This document shows, one piece after another, positions 47,908-57,366 of a stretch of DNA of 64,000 bases. A program made the translations under genes and the position numbers. The first letter of the stretch is position 1, and every line of letters begins with the position of its first letter. Under the pieces are notes generated by a model, which saw nothing but the letters and a program-made list of their open reading frames with translations, ran no database searches and was not told where the DNA came from. Source of the stretch: Phenylobacterium sp. (GTDB lineage: Bacteria; Pseudomonadota; Alphaproteobacteria; Caulobacterales; Caulobacteraceae). The DNA lies in contig NZ_JAUYNW010000059.1 of NCBI RefSeq assembly GCF_030698145.1, forward strand, positions 104,899 to 168,898. The letters run 5' to 3'.

Positions 47908-48846
47908 CTACCCGATCTTCCCGAAGCACCAGGCCAGGATCGCCTTCTGGGCGTGGATGCGGTTTTCCGCCTCGTCCCAGATCAGGCTGCGCGGGCCGTC
48001 GATGACAGCGTCCGTCACCTCCTCGCCGCGGTGGGCCGGCAGGCAGTGCAGGAACACCCCCTCGGGCGCGGCCAGCGACATCAGCGCCTCGTCGACCTGG
48101 TAGGGCTCCAGCGCCTCGAGGCGTTCGTCATGGTCAGTGTCGCCCATGGAGACCCAGGTGTCGGTGATCACGCAGTCGGCGCCCTCGACCGCGGCGCGCG
48201 GGTCGTCGGTGGCCATGACCTGGCCCTGCTCGCTCTCGGCGCGGGCCAGGTCCATCAGGTCCGGGTGATAGATGGCCGGACTGGCGATGTTCAGGCGGTA
48301 GCCCAGCTTGGGCGCGGCGTGGATGAAGCTGGCGCAGACATTGTTGCCATCGCCGATCCAGGCGAACGTCTTGCCCTTCACCGGCCCGCGATGCTCCTCG
48401 AAGGTCATCAGGTCGGCGATGATCTGGCAGGGATGGCCCTTGTCCGACAGGCCGTTGATCACCGGAATGGTCGCGGCATAGGCAAGCCGCTCCACGTCCT
48501 CGTGGCTGTTGGCGCGGATCATGATGGCGTCGACCATCCGCGAAAGCACCTTGGCGGTGTCCTCGATGCTCTCGCCGCGGCCGAGCTGCATGTCGCTCGC
48601 CGTCGAGATGATCACGTCGCCGCCCAGTTGGCGCATCGCGGCGTCGAACGAGAAGCGTGTGCGGGTCGAGTTCTTCTGGAAGATCATCGCCAGGGTCCGC
48701 TCGGACGCTGGTGCATCGGGGTCGACGCGGCCCTGGGTCCAGCCTTGGCGGGCGGCCTTGCGGGCCAGGGCGTCGTCGAGGATGAGGCGCAGGTCGGCGC
48801 CGGAAAGCCGCCAAAGGTCGACGAAGTGTCTAACGGGTTGGGTCAT
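47908..48846 (-). CDS. argF: Ornithine carbamoyltransferase
   Basis: A 312-residue enzyme making citrulline from ornithine and carbamoyl phosphate in arginine synthesis. The carbamoyl-phosphate loop is [13 protein letters not shown], then [32 protein letters not shown], and the ornithine site [13 protein letters not shown]. Full length. It is downstream of argD with 87 bases between, containing a short GC-rich hairpin, so the order is argD-argF-hslO. Confidence 0.96.
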   Translation of the reverse strand: MTQPVRHFVDLWRLSGADLRLILDDALARKAARQGWTQGRVDPDAPASERTLAMIFQKNSTRTRFSFDAAMRQLGGDVIISTASDMQLGRGESIEDTAKVLSRMVDAIMIRANSHEDVERLAYAATIPVINGLSDKGHPCQIIADLMTFEEHRGPVKGKTFAWIGDGNNVCASFIHAAPKLGYRLNIASPAIYHPDLMDLARAESEQGQVMATDDPRAAVEGADCVITDTWVSMGDTDHDERLEALEPYQVDEALMSLAAPEGVFLHCLPAHRGEEVTDAVIDGPRSLIWDEAENRIHAQKAILAWCFGKIG

Positions 48847-48933
48847 CAGATCCCTCCCAAACCGCCCGCGCCCCGGAGGTCGGGGGAACGGACGGCGTTT
48901 CGGTGAGCCCCGCCGGGGCGGGATGCGTGGGTC

Positions 48934-50163
48934 TCAGGCCGCGGCCTTGGCCTTGGCGCGGGCGGCGTCGCAGGCGCGTTCCAGACGCTCGACCGCCTCG
49001 CGGGCCTCGTCGAGGGTCAGGTTCAGCGGCGGCAGCAGGCGCACGCAGTTGTCGCCGCCGCCGGCGATCAGCAGGTGCTCGTCGCGGGCGTGCTGCATGA
49101 ACTCGCGGTTGGGCGTGGCCAGCTTCAGACCGATCAGCAGGCCCTTGCCGCGGATGTCGACGATGACGTCCGGATAGCGGTCCTTCAGGCCGGTGAACTG
49201 CTGGTTGAAGTAGCCGGCCACCTCATTGACGTTGGCCAGCAGCTCCGGCGAGTTCAGCTCTTCCATCGAGGCCAGGGCCACGGCCATGGCCAGCGGGTTG
49301 CCGCCGTAGGTCGAGCCGTGCGAGCCGACGCTCATGCCGCTGGCGGCCTCGGCCGTGGCCAGGCAGGCGCCGACCGGGAAGCCGCCGCCGAGCGCCTTGG
49401 CCACCGCCATGATGTCGGGTCGGGCGTTCTCGGCCCACTCGTGGGCGAAGAGCTTGCCGGTGCGGCCCAGGCCGCACTGGATCTCGTCGAGGATCAGCAG
49501 AGTCCCGGTCTCGTCGCAGAGCCGGCGCAGGGCCTGCAGGCTCTGTTCCGACAGCGAGCGCGCGCCGCCCTCGCCCTGGACGGGCTCGATGATGATCGCC
49601 GCCGTGGTCGGGCCGACGGCCTCCTTCAGGGCGTCGAAGTCGTCGAAGGGCAGCTGGACGAAGCCCGGCATCCGCGGCCCGAAGCCCTCGAGATAGCCGG
49701 CGTTGCCCGAGGCGTTCACCGCCGCCAGGGTGCGGCCGTGGAAGCTGCCGTCGAAGCCGATGATGTCGATGCGCTCGGGGTGGCCCTTGGACCAGTGATA
49801 CTTGCGCGCGGTCTTGATCGCGCACTCGATGGCCTCGGCGCCCGAGTTGGTGAAGAAGGCCACGTCCAGGCCGGTGGCCTCGGTCAGCAGCTTGGCGAGC
49901 TTCTCCTGGCCCGGGATCGTGAACACGTTGGAGACGTGCCAGAGCTTCTCGGCCTGATCCTTCACGGCCTGAACCAGCTTGGGATGGGCATGACCCAGAC
50001 CCGTGGTCGCGATGCCGGCCATGCAGTCGAGGTATTCTTCCCCGTCCGTGGTGTAGAGGCGCGCGCCCACGCCTCGTTCGAACGCCAGCGGGGCGCGGTT
50101 GTAGACGCCCATGATGTGGTCGTTGGGAACGGTCGCGGCTTGAGGCGCGGTCTTTTCGGACAC
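48934..50163 (-). CDS. argD: Acetylornithine/succinyldiaminopimelate aminotransferase
   Basis: A 409-residue class III PLP aminotransferase that makes N-acetylornithine. It has MGVYNRAPLAFERGVGARLY, FFTNSGAEAIECAIKTARKY, ILDEIQCGLGRTGKLFAHEW and the PLP lysine in MAVAKALGGGFPVGACL. The start is the GTG at 50163 (VSEKTAPQ) with GGAGGG seven bases upstream; the TTG at 50178 overlaps that ribosome site. It is upstream of argF. Confidence 0.94.
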   Translation of the reverse strand: MSEKTAPQAATVPNDHIMGVYNRAPLAFERGVGARLYTTDGEEYLDCMAGIATTGLGHAHPKLVQAVKDQAEKLWHVSNVFTIPGQEKLAKLLTEATGLDVAFFTNSGAEAIECAIKTARKYHWSKGHPERIDIIGFDGSFHGRTLAAVNASGNAGYLEGFGPRMPGFVQLPFDDFDALKEAVGPTTAAIIIEPVQGEGGARSLSEQSLQALRRLCDETGTLLILDEIQCGLGRTGKLFAHEWAENARPDIMAVAKALGGGFPVGACLATAEAASGMSVGSHGSTYGGNPLAMAVALASMEELNSPELLANVNEVAGYFNQQFTGLKDRYPDVIVDIRGKGLLIGLKLATPNREFMQHARDEHLLIAGGGDNCVRLLPPLNLTLDEAREAVERLERACDAARAKAKAAA

Positions 50164-50313
50164 GGGATAACCCTCCAAAACGGAAGCATCCCCGCCGCTT
50201 GAGCGACGGGGACCGGAAGGCCTGGCGTTTTCGGCTTCGAACTGAGGAATGTCAATGTTCGGTCGCGCGCCGGCCTCAGACTGCGGATCCTACGCATCGC
50301 AGGAGCTCTGGAG

Positions 50314-50685
50314 ATGATCGAGATCGTCGCCGCGCCGGATCACGTCCTGGCTTACCGGTATTCGGGCACGCTCACGGCCGAGGATTACGACCGGGTGATC
50401 GCGGCTCTCGAGGACAAGCTGCGGCGCCACGCCAAGATCGGCGTCTATGCCGACATGACCGCCTTCACGGGCCTGACCTTGGAGGCCCTGGCGCATGACC
50501 TGCACTATGCCCTCACCAAGCTCGGCCAGCTTGAGCGCTATCATCGCGCCGCACTGGTCTCCGACAATGCGTGGATGCGCGGCATGACCAAGATCGCGGC
50601 GACGATCTTCCCGGTGATCGAGGCGCGCGCGTTCGACGCCGCCGAGGCCGAGGCGGCCCTGGCCTGGGCCTCCCAGCCGGCCTAG
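50314..50685 (+). CDS. SpoIIAA-like STAS-fold protein
   Basis: A 123-residue protein similar to the DUF3478/SpoIIAA-like group: YRYSGTLTAEDYDRVIAALE, IGVYADMTAFTGLTLEALAH, then RYHRAALVSDNAWMRGMTKI and IEARAFDAAEAEAALAW. The fold is like anti-sigma factor antagonists but lacks the phosphorylated Ser context. Role unknown. It is divergent from argD and converges on the ABC-2 permease gene. Confidence 0.8.
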   Translation: MIEIVAAPDHVLAYRYSGTLTAEDYDRVIAALEDKLRRHAKIGVYADMTAFTGLTLEALAHDLHYALTKLGQLERYHRAALVSDNAWMRGMTKIAATIFPVIEARAFDAAEAEAALAWASQPA

Positions 50686-50689
50686 GGCC

Positions 50690-51511
50690 TCAAGTCTTCA
50701 GCTTGTAGCCGGTCTCGAACATCCACAGGCAGGTGAAGGCGAACGCCATGACCAGGCCCGCGGTCATGCCCATGCCCGCGATCAGCGAGCCCTCGGCGTG
50801 GCCGATGAAGCCGTAGCGGAAGCCGTCGATCAGATAGAAGAACGGGTTGAAGTGGCTGGCCGTGCGGAACGGTTCGGGCAGCTTGTCGACCAGATAGAAG
50901 GTCCCCGACAGGAAGGTGAGCGGCATGATCACGAAGTTGGTCACCACCGCCATGTGGTCGAACTTCTCGGCCCACAGGCCCGCCATGATGCCCAGGAAGC
51001 CCAGGATCAGCGCCGCGCCGATCCCGTAATAGAGGATCGCCCACAGGTGGACGATCGGCAGGTGCGCGAACGGCAGCACCGCCAGCCAGGTGACCGCGCC
51101 CACCACCACGCCGCGGGTCGCCGCGCCCAGGGCGAAGGCGCCGACCTGTTCCAGCGGCGTCAGCGGCGGGGTCATGAAGTCGCCGATCAGGCCATTGAAC
51201 TTGGCCTGCAGCAGGGACGAGGACGAGTTGGCGAAGGCGTTGTTGAGGATCTGCATCATGATCAGGCCGGGCGCCACGAAGGTCGCGAAGGGCGTGCCGT
51301 GGATCGGCGGGGCCGCGCCGCGCACGGCCACCACGAAGACCATCATATAGAGCAGCGCCGTGACCACCGGGGCGGCCAGGGTCTGCATCCCCACCTTCCA
51401 GAACCGGCGGATCTCGCGCAGGTAGAGGGTCGAGAACCCTGCCCAGTTGAAGCCGTGATAGTCGCGCGGCAGCGGCGGAATGATCGCGGGAGCGTCGGCA
51501 ATATCCTTCAT
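50690..51511 (-). CDS. ABC-2 type transporter permease
   Basis: A 273-residue inner-membrane protein with six hydrophobic segments. It has STLYLREIRRFWKVGMQTL, LNNAFANSSSSLLQAKFNG and FLSGTFYLVDKLPEPF, typical of ABC-2 permeases (NodJ/drug or polysaccharide exporters). No ATPase gene is adjacent. The ATG at 51511 (MKDIADAP) is chosen; a start at 51547 would add a basic stretch. The substrate is unknown. Confidence 0.87.
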   Translation of the reverse strand: MKDIADAPAIIPPLPRDYHGFNWAGFSTLYLREIRRFWKVGMQTLAAPVVTALLYMMVFVVAVRGAAPPIHGTPFATFVAPGLIMMQILNNAFANSSSSLLQAKFNGLIGDFMTPPLTPLEQVGAFALGAATRGVVVGAVTWLAVLPFAHLPIVHLWAILYYGIGAALILGFLGIMAGLWAEKFDHMAVVTNFVIMPLTFLSGTFYLVDKLPEPFRTASHFNPFFYLIDGFRYGFIGHAEGSLIAGMGMTAGLVMAFAFTCLWMFETGYKLKT

Positions 51512-51737
51512 GCCCGCGGATGTGCGCTCCCTTGGCGCGGTTCGCAAGGGTGCGGCGTGACGACGCTACATCTTGTTCCTGTGGACTAAGCGCATGGCGC
51601 CTATTGTGGCCGCTAGGGATTTAGTTACGATATCTAGTAGTTGATGGAGCCCGCGAAAGCGTGCTGCCACAAGATGTTGATCCCGGAGACCACCGCGGGG
51701 GCGGCGCCGGGACGTTGCCAAACGGTGGAGGCCAGAC

Positions 51738-52244
51738 ATGGGTTGGACCGACGAACGCGTCGAGAATCTTAAGAAGCTCTGGCAGGACGGCCTTTCGGCC
51801 AGTCAGATCGCGAAACAGCTTGGCGGGGTGACCCGCAACGCCGTCATCGGCAAGGTCCACCGCCTGGGGCTCTCGGGTCGCGCCACGCCGTCCAAGCCCG
51901 CCCGTCCGGTGTTCAAGGCGCCGCGTCCCGCCCGTCCGGCGGTCCAGCCCGCCGCGCCGCGCCGCCTCGCCGAGCCGGCGACCGCGCAGAACAACATGCC
52001 GGTCCCCTCGCCCGTCCGCTATGTCGAGGAAGCTCCCGGCACCGCCACGGTGCTGACCCTGGGCGCCCACATGTGCAAGTGGCCGATCGGCGATCCGTCC
52101 AGCGACGGCTTCACCTTCTGCGGCCGCCGTCAGGATGACGGCCCCTACTGCATGGAGCATGCGCGGGTGGCCTATCAGCCGGCCCAGACCAAGAAGCGCT
52201 CGGGCGCCAACGAACTGGCCCGCTCGCTGCGCCGCTACATCTAG
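51738..52244 (+). CDS. gcrA: Cell-cycle regulator GcrA
   Basis: A 168-residue GcrA homolog, the sigma-70 cofactor that reads methylated GANTC sites and drives replication-stage genes in Caulobacterales. The N-terminal helix-turn-helix is MGWTDERVENLKKLWQDGLS, QIAKQLGGVTRNAVIGKVHR; the C-terminal domain is HMCKWPIGDPSSDGFTFCGR and DDGPYCMEHARVAYQP with conserved cysteines. The ATG follows GGAGG by six bases. I see no GANTC site in the 190 bases upstream. It fixes the taxonomic context of the window. Confidence 0.97.
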   Translation: MGWTDERVENLKKLWQDGLSASQIAKQLGGVTRNAVIGKVHRLGLSGRATPSKPARPVFKAPRPARPAVQPAAPRRLAEPATAQNNMPVPSPVRYVEEAPGTATVLTLGAHMCKWPIGDPSSDGFTFCGRRQDDGPYCMEHARVAYQPAQTKKRSGANELARSLRRYI

Positions 52245-52257
52245 GCATCTAAAGTAC

Positions 52258-52301
52258 GCGTGACGGCCGCCGAAACCGGCATCCACTTTCGGCTGTCACG
52301 C
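52258..52301 (+). terminator. Long interrupted hairpin after gcrA
   Basis: GCGTGAC-4-GCCGAAA, an 11-base loop, TTTCGGC-1-GTCACGC: two 7-bp stems in line with a small asymmetric bulge, 14 bases after the gcrA stop. No T-tract follows. It may terminate or stabilise the gcrA mRNA. Confidence 0.5.
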
Positions 52302-52449
52302 TTGAGAGTTCCGTTCCGGGGGGGTGGGTCGCGGGCGCGTTCACACTGAAGGGCGATGCGTATCGTCGTCGAACGCGCCCCGCCTATTTTGAGGCCTCCG
52401 CCAAGCTAGGGGGTTGGGTTTGCGCCCGACCCCGCTACCTTCCCCTCCG

Positions 52450-53886
52450 ATGACCGACGTCGCCACCGACTCCAACGCCCAGGCCTATTCCGTCTCGGAG
52501 CTGGCTTTCGCGCTCAAGCGCACCCTGGAGGACGCCTACGGCTTCGTGCGCCTGCGCGCCGAGCTCAGCAAGGTCACCCACCACTCCAACGGCCACGTCT
52601 ATCTGACGCTCAAGGACGAGCGCGCGGCCATCGACGGCGTGGTCTGGAAGGGTTCGGTCCGCAACCTCTCCGTCCGACCCGAACAGGGCCTGGAGGTGAT
52701 CGTCACCGGCAAGATCACCACCTATCCCGCCGGCTCCCGCTACCAGATCGTCATCGAGACCATGGAGGCCGCCGGGGTCGGCGCCTTGCTGGCCCAGCTC
52801 GAGCGGCTGAAGGCCAAGCTCGCGGCCGAGGGCCTGTTCGAGCCGGGGCGCAAGCAGCCCCTCCCCGCGCTCCCCGCTGTGGTCGGCGTGATCACCAGCC
52901 CGACCGGGGCGGTGATCCGCGACATCCTGCACCGCATCCGCGACCGCTGGCCCTGCCGGGTGATCGTCTGGCCGGTGGTGGTCCAGGGCGAGGCCGCCGC
53001 GGCCCAGGTCGGAAACGCCATCGCCCGGTTCAACGCCCTCGAACCCGGCGGCCCGGTGCCGCGCCCGGACATCATCATCGTCGCCCGGGGCGGCGGCTCG
53101 GTGGAGGACCTCTGGGCCTTCAACGACGAGACCCTGGCCCGCACGGTCGCCGCCGGCACCATCCCGCTGATCTCGGCCGTCGGGCACGAGACCGACACCA
53201 CGCTGATCGACTTCGTCTCCGACCGCCGCGCGCCCACGCCCACGGCGGCCGCGGAAATGGCCACGCCGGTGCTGGCCGAGCTGCGCGCCGGCATCGCCGA
53301 CCTCTCGGCCCGCCTGCACCGAGGCGGCGGCCGGGCTGTGGAGGACCGCCGCGGCCGGGTCGACAACGCCGGCCGCGCGCTCGCCCGCGTGCCCGACCTG
53401 GTGGAGATGGCCGCCCAGCGGTTCAACCTGGCCGCCAGCCGGCTGGGCGCGGGCCTGTCGCGCAACGTCGCGGCCCATCACACCCAGCTCGTGCAGGTCT
53501 CCGCGCGTCTGTCGCCCGGCCTGCTGCTGCGCCCCCAGGAGGTGCGCGCCGACCGGCTGGCCCGCTTGAGCCTGCGCCTTCGCCCGGCCATGGACCGCGG
53601 CCTGGAGCGGGCCGGAGAGCGGCTGACCAGCCTCGCCAAGCTCTACGCCTCGGTGAACCCCGACGCCCCGCTGAAGCGCGGCTTCGCCCGCGTCGAGCGC
53701 CCCGACGGATCGTTGGTCCGCGAGGGCGCATCGCTGGTCAGCGGCGAGGGCGTGCGCCTGGTGTTCGCCGACCAGGCCCGCGATGCGACGATCGACGGGA
53801 CCCCCACCTTGGCCGCCCCCGCGCCGAAGGCGGCCAAGCCCGCCAGGACCTCCGCCACGCCCTCGGCGCAGGGCGATCTGTTCTAG
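52450..53886 (+). CDS. xseA: Exodeoxyribonuclease VII large subunit
   Basis: A 478-residue subunit of the single-strand exonuclease. The OB-fold part is [40 protein letters not shown] and [17 protein letters not shown]; the catalytic part has [54 protein letters not shown] and [32 protein letters not shown] coiled C-terminal region follows. The ATG at 52450 is preceded by pyrimidines with no ribosome site; a TTG at 52414 lies just after GGGGG but would add 12 atypical residues. xseB is not adjacent. Confidence 0.95.
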   Translation: MTDVATDSNAQAYSVSELAFALKRTLEDAYGFVRLRAELSKVTHHSNGHVYLTLKDERAAIDGVVWKGSVRNLSVRPEQGLEVIVTGKITTYPAGSRYQIVIETMEAAGVGALLAQLERLKAKLAAEGLFEPGRKQPLPALPAVVGVITSPTGAVIRDILHRIRDRWPCRVIVWPVVVQGEAAAAQVGNAIARFNALEPGGPVPRPDIIIVARGGGSVEDLWAFNDETLARTVAAGTIPLISAVGHETDTTLIDFVSDRRAPTPTAAAEMATPVLAELRAGIADLSARLHRGGGRAVEDRRGRVDNAGRALARVPDLVEMAAQRFNLAASRLGAGLSRNVAAHHTQLVQVSARLSPGLLLRPQEVRADRLARLSLRLRPAMDRGLERAGERLTSLAKLYASVNPDAPLKRGFARVERPDGSLVREGASLVSGEGVRLVFADQARDATIDGTPTLAAPAPKAAKPARTSATPSAQGDLF

Positions 53887-53905
53887 GCCGCCTCCAGGCG
53901 CTAGA

Positions 53906-54139
53906 ATGCCGCTCATGAACGCCCACGATCGTGACCTTGCCGGCCAGCCGGCCGACCTCGCCGTCCTGCACTATGGCGACGGCGAATTCGTCGTCCTCAA
54001 GCCCGGCCGCTTCGTCCTGTGCGCCGTTACAAGGGTGAAGATCCCGGTGGAGGCCCTACGCTACTGGAGCCCCGCGCTACAGGAGGCCTATGCCAGTCCG
54101 GTGGAGGCCACGGCCCGCTGGAAGGAACTGAACCCCTGA
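53906..54139 (+). CDS. DUF2093-family protein
   Basis: A 77-residue protein of the alphaproteobacterial DUF2093 group: LAVLHYGDGEFVVLKPGRFV, LCAVTRVKIPVEALRYWSPA, QEAYASPVEA. Function unknown. It is 20 bases after xseA and is probably coupled to the next gene: its TGA stop overlaps a probable CTG start of the M23 peptidase. ATG at 53906 or 53915. Confidence 0.8.
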   Translation: MPLMNAHDRDLAGQPADLAVLHYGDGEFVVLKPGRFVLCAVTRVKIPVEALRYWSPALQEAYASPVEATARWKELNP

Positions 54140-54969
54140 ACCGCCGAGCGGCGCTGACGGGGCTTGGCGCCTTCGCCCTGGTCGGGCCGGCCTACAGCGC
54201 CCCGCCCGGGCTGGAGCTCTCGGGCCGCTACGAGCAGGGCGGTTTCGCGCTCGGCCGCACCGCGCCCGGCGCCCTGATCTTCCTCGACGGCCAGGAGGTG
54301 ACGCGGGCCTCGGCCACCGGCGCCTTCGTCGTCGGCTTCGACCGCGACGCGGGCCCGAACGCCGTGGTCCGGGCGGTCGCCCCCGGCGGCGAAAGCGTCC
54401 AGACCCTTCAGATCGTCGCCGGCGACTACGATGTCCAGCACATCCACGGCCTGGGCGGACGCAGCACCGCAAAGGCCAGCCCGGAGCTGGAAGCGCGCAT
54501 CGCGTGGGAAAGACGGCGCAAGCAGGCGGCCTTCGCCAGCCTGGCCGAGCGCGAGGACTTCACCGCGGGCTTCGTCATGCCCGTCGCTTACACCCGCATC
54601 TCCGGACGCTTCGGCGGCCAGCGGATATTCGGCGGCGTCCCGCGCCCGCCGCACTACGGCCTCGACATGGCCGCCCCGCGCGGGACGGCGGTCTACGCCC
54701 CGGCCGGCGGAATCGTGACCCTGGCCGAGAACGACCTGCTCTACGAAGGCGGCCTGATCACCATCGACCACGGCCAGGGCCTCGTCAGCGCCTATCTGCA
54801 CCTGTCGCGCATCAACGTCCTGCGCGGCCAGGTCGTGCGCCAGGGCGAACTGATCGGCGCGGTCGGGGCCACGGGCCGCGCGACCGGCCCGCACCTCTGC
54901 TGGCGCATGACCTGGCGCGGCCGGCACATGAACCCGATGCTGATGGTGGGGGCGCGGGCGCCGGCTTGA
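54136..54969 (+). CDS. Exported M23-family metallopeptidase, probable CTG start
   Basis: A 277-residue LytM-type peptidase that would cut peptidoglycan crosslinks. The catalytic domain has GLDMAAPRGTAVYAPAGGIV, DHGQGLVSAYLHLSRI and TGRATGPHLCWRMTW; the zinc ligands are H and D before GLDMA and HLCW. A beta-rich N-terminal domain precedes it. No ATG, GTG or TTG lies in frame before the signal-like stretch. CTG at 54136 overlaps the DUF2093 stop (CTGA), is preceded by GGAAGGAA, and gives LNRRAALTGLGAFALVGPA, a Tat-like signal with twin arginines. I infer a CTG start by translational coupling. Confidence 0.82.
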   Translation: MNRRAALTGLGAFALVGPAYSAPPGLELSGRYEQGGFALGRTAPGALIFLDGQEVTRASATGAFVVGFDRDAGPNAVVRAVAPGGESVQTLQIVAGDYDVQHIHGLGGRSTAKASPELEARIAWERRRKQAAFASLAEREDFTAGFVMPVAYTRISGRFGGQRIFGGVPRPPHYGLDMAAPRGTAVYAPAGGIVTLAENDLLYEGGLITIDHGQGLVSAYLHLSRINVLRGQVVRQGELIGAVGATGRATGPHLCWRMTWRGRHMNPMLMVGARAPA

Positions 54970-55074
54970 GGCGGCCCCGCGGCGTCCGGACACTATTTTG
55001 CTGTCGTCGCGGCGTCATTTGGGTTTGGCTACCCTCTCCGCGGCGTCGCGCCGCGCATCCCTTGGCGCTGAACG

Positions 55075-55437
55075 ATGGTCGAACCCAGGAAGCTGAAGAA
55101 AAGCGAGTCTCTCGAGATCCGCATTCCCTATCCGACCAAGGAGGCCTTCATGGCCCGGTGTCGGGACGACGGGCGCTCGGCGAGCGACATCCTGCGCGGC
55201 TTCATCGACGGCCATCTCGACGACAAGACCAAGGCCGCCGCCCGCCGCGCCCGGAAGCGCCGCCATCTGGTCGCCGGCGCCCTGATCGCCACCGCCGTCG
55301 GCGCCGTGGCCCTGCCCTCCTTGGCCCGGCCGAACGCCCAGGCCGAGTTCACGCGGATGGACCTCAACGGCGACGGCGCGCTCAGCCTCGACGAATACCA
55401 ACGCAGCCGCGACGCGGGCGGCCTCATCGGCCGATAG
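55075..55437 (+). CDS. Ribbon-helix-helix-like, single-span membrane protein with EF-hand
   Basis: A 120-residue protein with an unusual layout. Residues 8-45 (ESLEIRIPYPTKEAFMARCR, DDGRSASDILRGFIDGHL) resemble the MetJ/CopG ribbon-helix-helix DNA-binding fold: a beta strand then two helices. A basic linker (AARRARKRRHL) leads to one membrane helix (VAGALIATAVGAVALPSLA). The C-terminal side, probably periplasmic, has one EF-hand loop, DLNGDGALSLDEY, with the calcium ligands in place. It could couple outer calcium to DNA binding, but this is inference. The ribosome site is weak. Confidence 0.7.
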   Translation: MVEPRKLKKSESLEIRIPYPTKEAFMARCRDDGRSASDILRGFIDGHLDDKTKAAARRARKRRHLVAGALIATAVGAVALPSLARPNAQAEFTRMDLNGDGALSLDEYQRSRDAGGLIGR

Positions 55438-55447
55438 GCGCCGCGCC

Positions 55448-56215
55448 CTACGGAAGCGGAACGAAATTCCGATCCGGCTGGAAATGGGTCACCCAGGTCC
55501 ACGGCTTGAAGATCGACACCCCCGCGCGCCAGGACAACAGGATGCACCGCGCCTTGCCCACCAGGTTGTCGGCGGGGACGAAGCCGACCCCGACCTCGCG
55601 CGGCCAGCGACTGTCCAGCGAGTTGTCGCGATTGTCGCCCATGACGAAATAGTGGTCGGCCGGGACCACATAGACCTGGGTGTCGTCGCCCTCGTGGTCA
55701 GGCGAGCGGTCGAAGGTCGTGTAGGTCTGGCCGTTCGGCTTGGTCTCGTGCTCCCGCATCACCGTGACCTCCGGGCTGCCCGGGTCCTGGATGGCGCCGA
55801 AGGGCGCACGCCTGATGGGCTGGCCGTTGACGAAGACCGTGCCGCCGATCACCTGCACCCGGTCGCCGGGCAGGCCGATGACCCGCTTGATGTAGGCGAC
55901 GCTCTCGTCCCGCGGCAGTTGGAAGACCACCACGTCGCCGCGATCCGGCGTCCTGCCAACCAGGCGGCCGGAGGGGAGCGGAGGGCTGAACGGGATCGAG
56001 TGCCGGCTCCAGCCGTAGTCGAACTTCGAGACGACGATGTAGTCGCCGACCAGCAGGGCCGGCTCCATCGAGGCCGTGGGGATCGTGAAGGGCTAGAACA
56101 GGATCACTCGCAGCACCAGGGCGATCAGCAGCGCGTAGGCGACGGTCTTGATGGTGTCGACGACCTCCGCAGTCGCGGAACGGGTCGGGCTCAGGTCTGG
56201 GGCGGCGCTGGTCAT
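55448..56215 (-). pseudogene. lepB: Signal peptidase I copy interrupted by an in-frame amber codon
   Basis: The full frame encodes a 255-codon signal peptidase I: an N-terminal membrane helix (TVAYALLIALVLRVILF), the catalytic serine in TASMEPALLVGDY, KRVIGLPGDRV with the general-base Lys, and MGDNRDNSLDSRWPREVG. Codon 41 (56093-56095) is TAG exactly where relatives have Gln in FQPFTIP, so a C-to-T change in CAG. The stop cuts the protein between its membrane helix and the catalytic serine. A restart at ATG of SMEP would lose that serine. The rest is intact, so the change is recent or a sequencing error. The organism needs another lepB, usually near rnc. Confidence 0.85.
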
Positions 56216-56329
56216 GGATGGGTTCCGGCGAGGCCTCGCGGAAGGAAGCCTCGCCCGGTCTTCGACGCCGCTGGCCGGCGCTTCAATCGACGTCGCGTCC
56301 GGACGGGCGGCTTGTCTGTCCGGACACTC

Positions 56330-57244
56330 TCAGCGGACCCGCTTGTAGGTCTCGTTGGGCCAGCGCTTGTGGGTCCAGAACCACTCGGCTGGCCGCGCCA
56401 GGACCTGGGCCTCGATGAAGGCGTTGACCTTGCGCACCCCGGCCTCGATGTCGGCGGTCATGTCGCCGGTCCTCTCCAGGACGATGGGCGCATGGACGAC
56501 CACGCGGAAGCGGGCCTTGTGTTTGCGCTGCACCGACATGGGCTGGAACACCGTGCCGAACCGCAGCGCCAGGCGGGAGGGGCCAGGGGCGGTGTGGACG
56601 GTCTGTCCGAAGAACGGCGCGGCCACCCCGCCGTTGAACTTCTGGTCGTTCATCAGCGCCACGGACTCGCCGCGGCCCAGCGCCGCCAAGAGTTCGCGCG
56701 CGCCGTCGCCGCCCTTGGGCGCGAAATACCGCACCCCGTAGCGGAACCGGTAGTCGCGAACCCGTTCCTCCACATGCGGATTGTTCATCGCCCGATAGGT
56801 GATCTGGCTGACAACCGGCGAATTCACGATCACCGCCGGCATCACCTCGAAATTTGAGAAGTGGCCCGAAACGAACACAACGGGCTCCTTCCGGGCCGCG
56901 ATCTCCTGCAGACGGGCGCCGCCCACCACCTCGACCCGGTCAGGATCGCTGATGATCCGGTCCATGATCAGCAGTTCCAGGAAGGTGCGCCCGGCATTGT
57001 CCCACTGGTCGCGCAGCAGGCGGCCGATCTCAGCGTCGGAGGCCTGCGGAAAGACGATCCGCAGATTGGTCTCGGCCACCCGGTGCGCGCTGGTCACCGG
57101 ACCTAAGGCCTTGAAAAGCCAGGCCCCGAAGTCCGAGACGGCGTCGACGGGCAGGATGCGGGCGAACGCGATCACCACGTCGAAGGCGACGGCCTCCAGG
57201 CGCCAGAGAATATCCTGCGTTCGCGAGGGCGCAGCGTGCGTCAT
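56330..57244 (-). CDS. LpxL/HtrB-type lipid A biosynthesis acyltransferase
   Basis: A 304-residue membrane-associated acyltransferase of the lysophospholipid/lipid A group. It has an N-terminal hydrophobic helix (VAFDVVIAFARILPV), RVAETNLRIVFPQASDAEI, the catalytic HX4E motif in VFVSGHFSNFEVMP, RGESVALMNDQKFNGGVAAP and RPAEWFWTHKRWPNETY, all typical. It likely adds a secondary acyl chain to lipid A. It is followed on its strand by hairpin-forming GTCCGGAC repeats and then the broken lepB. Confidence 0.92.
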   Translation of the reverse strand: MTHAAPSRTQDILWRLEAVAFDVVIAFARILPVDAVSDFGAWLFKALGPVTSAHRVAETNLRIVFPQASDAEIGRLLRDQWDNAGRTFLELLIMDRIISDPDRVEVVGGARLQEIAARKEPVVFVSGHFSNFEVMPAVIVNSPVVSQITYRAMNNPHVEERVRDYRFRYGVRYFAPKGGDGARELLAALGRGESVALMNDQKFNGGVAAPFFGQTVHTAPGPSRLALRFGTVFQPMSVQRKHKARFRVVVHAPIVLERTGDMTADIEAGVRKVNAFIEAQVLARPAEWFWTHKRWPNETYKRVR

Positions 57245-57366
57245 GCCCAGTAGTAGTCGCCTCCTTCGCTTCCGCGCAACGCGAACCCCGCTCGCTTGGC
57301 GCGCGATTTGCGCATTTCAGCCCAAGCCGTTTCGTTTTGGGACGGCGCAGCAGATGCGAGGGGGCG

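Noticed and set aside
48847..48933. Terminator between argD and argF
   Set aside because: The GCCCCG/CGGGGC hairpin is short and has no T-tract, so I do not call it.
51548..51737. DnaA box or GANTC sites before gcrA
   Set aside because: I looked for TTATCCACA-like and GANTC sequences and found no convincing match.
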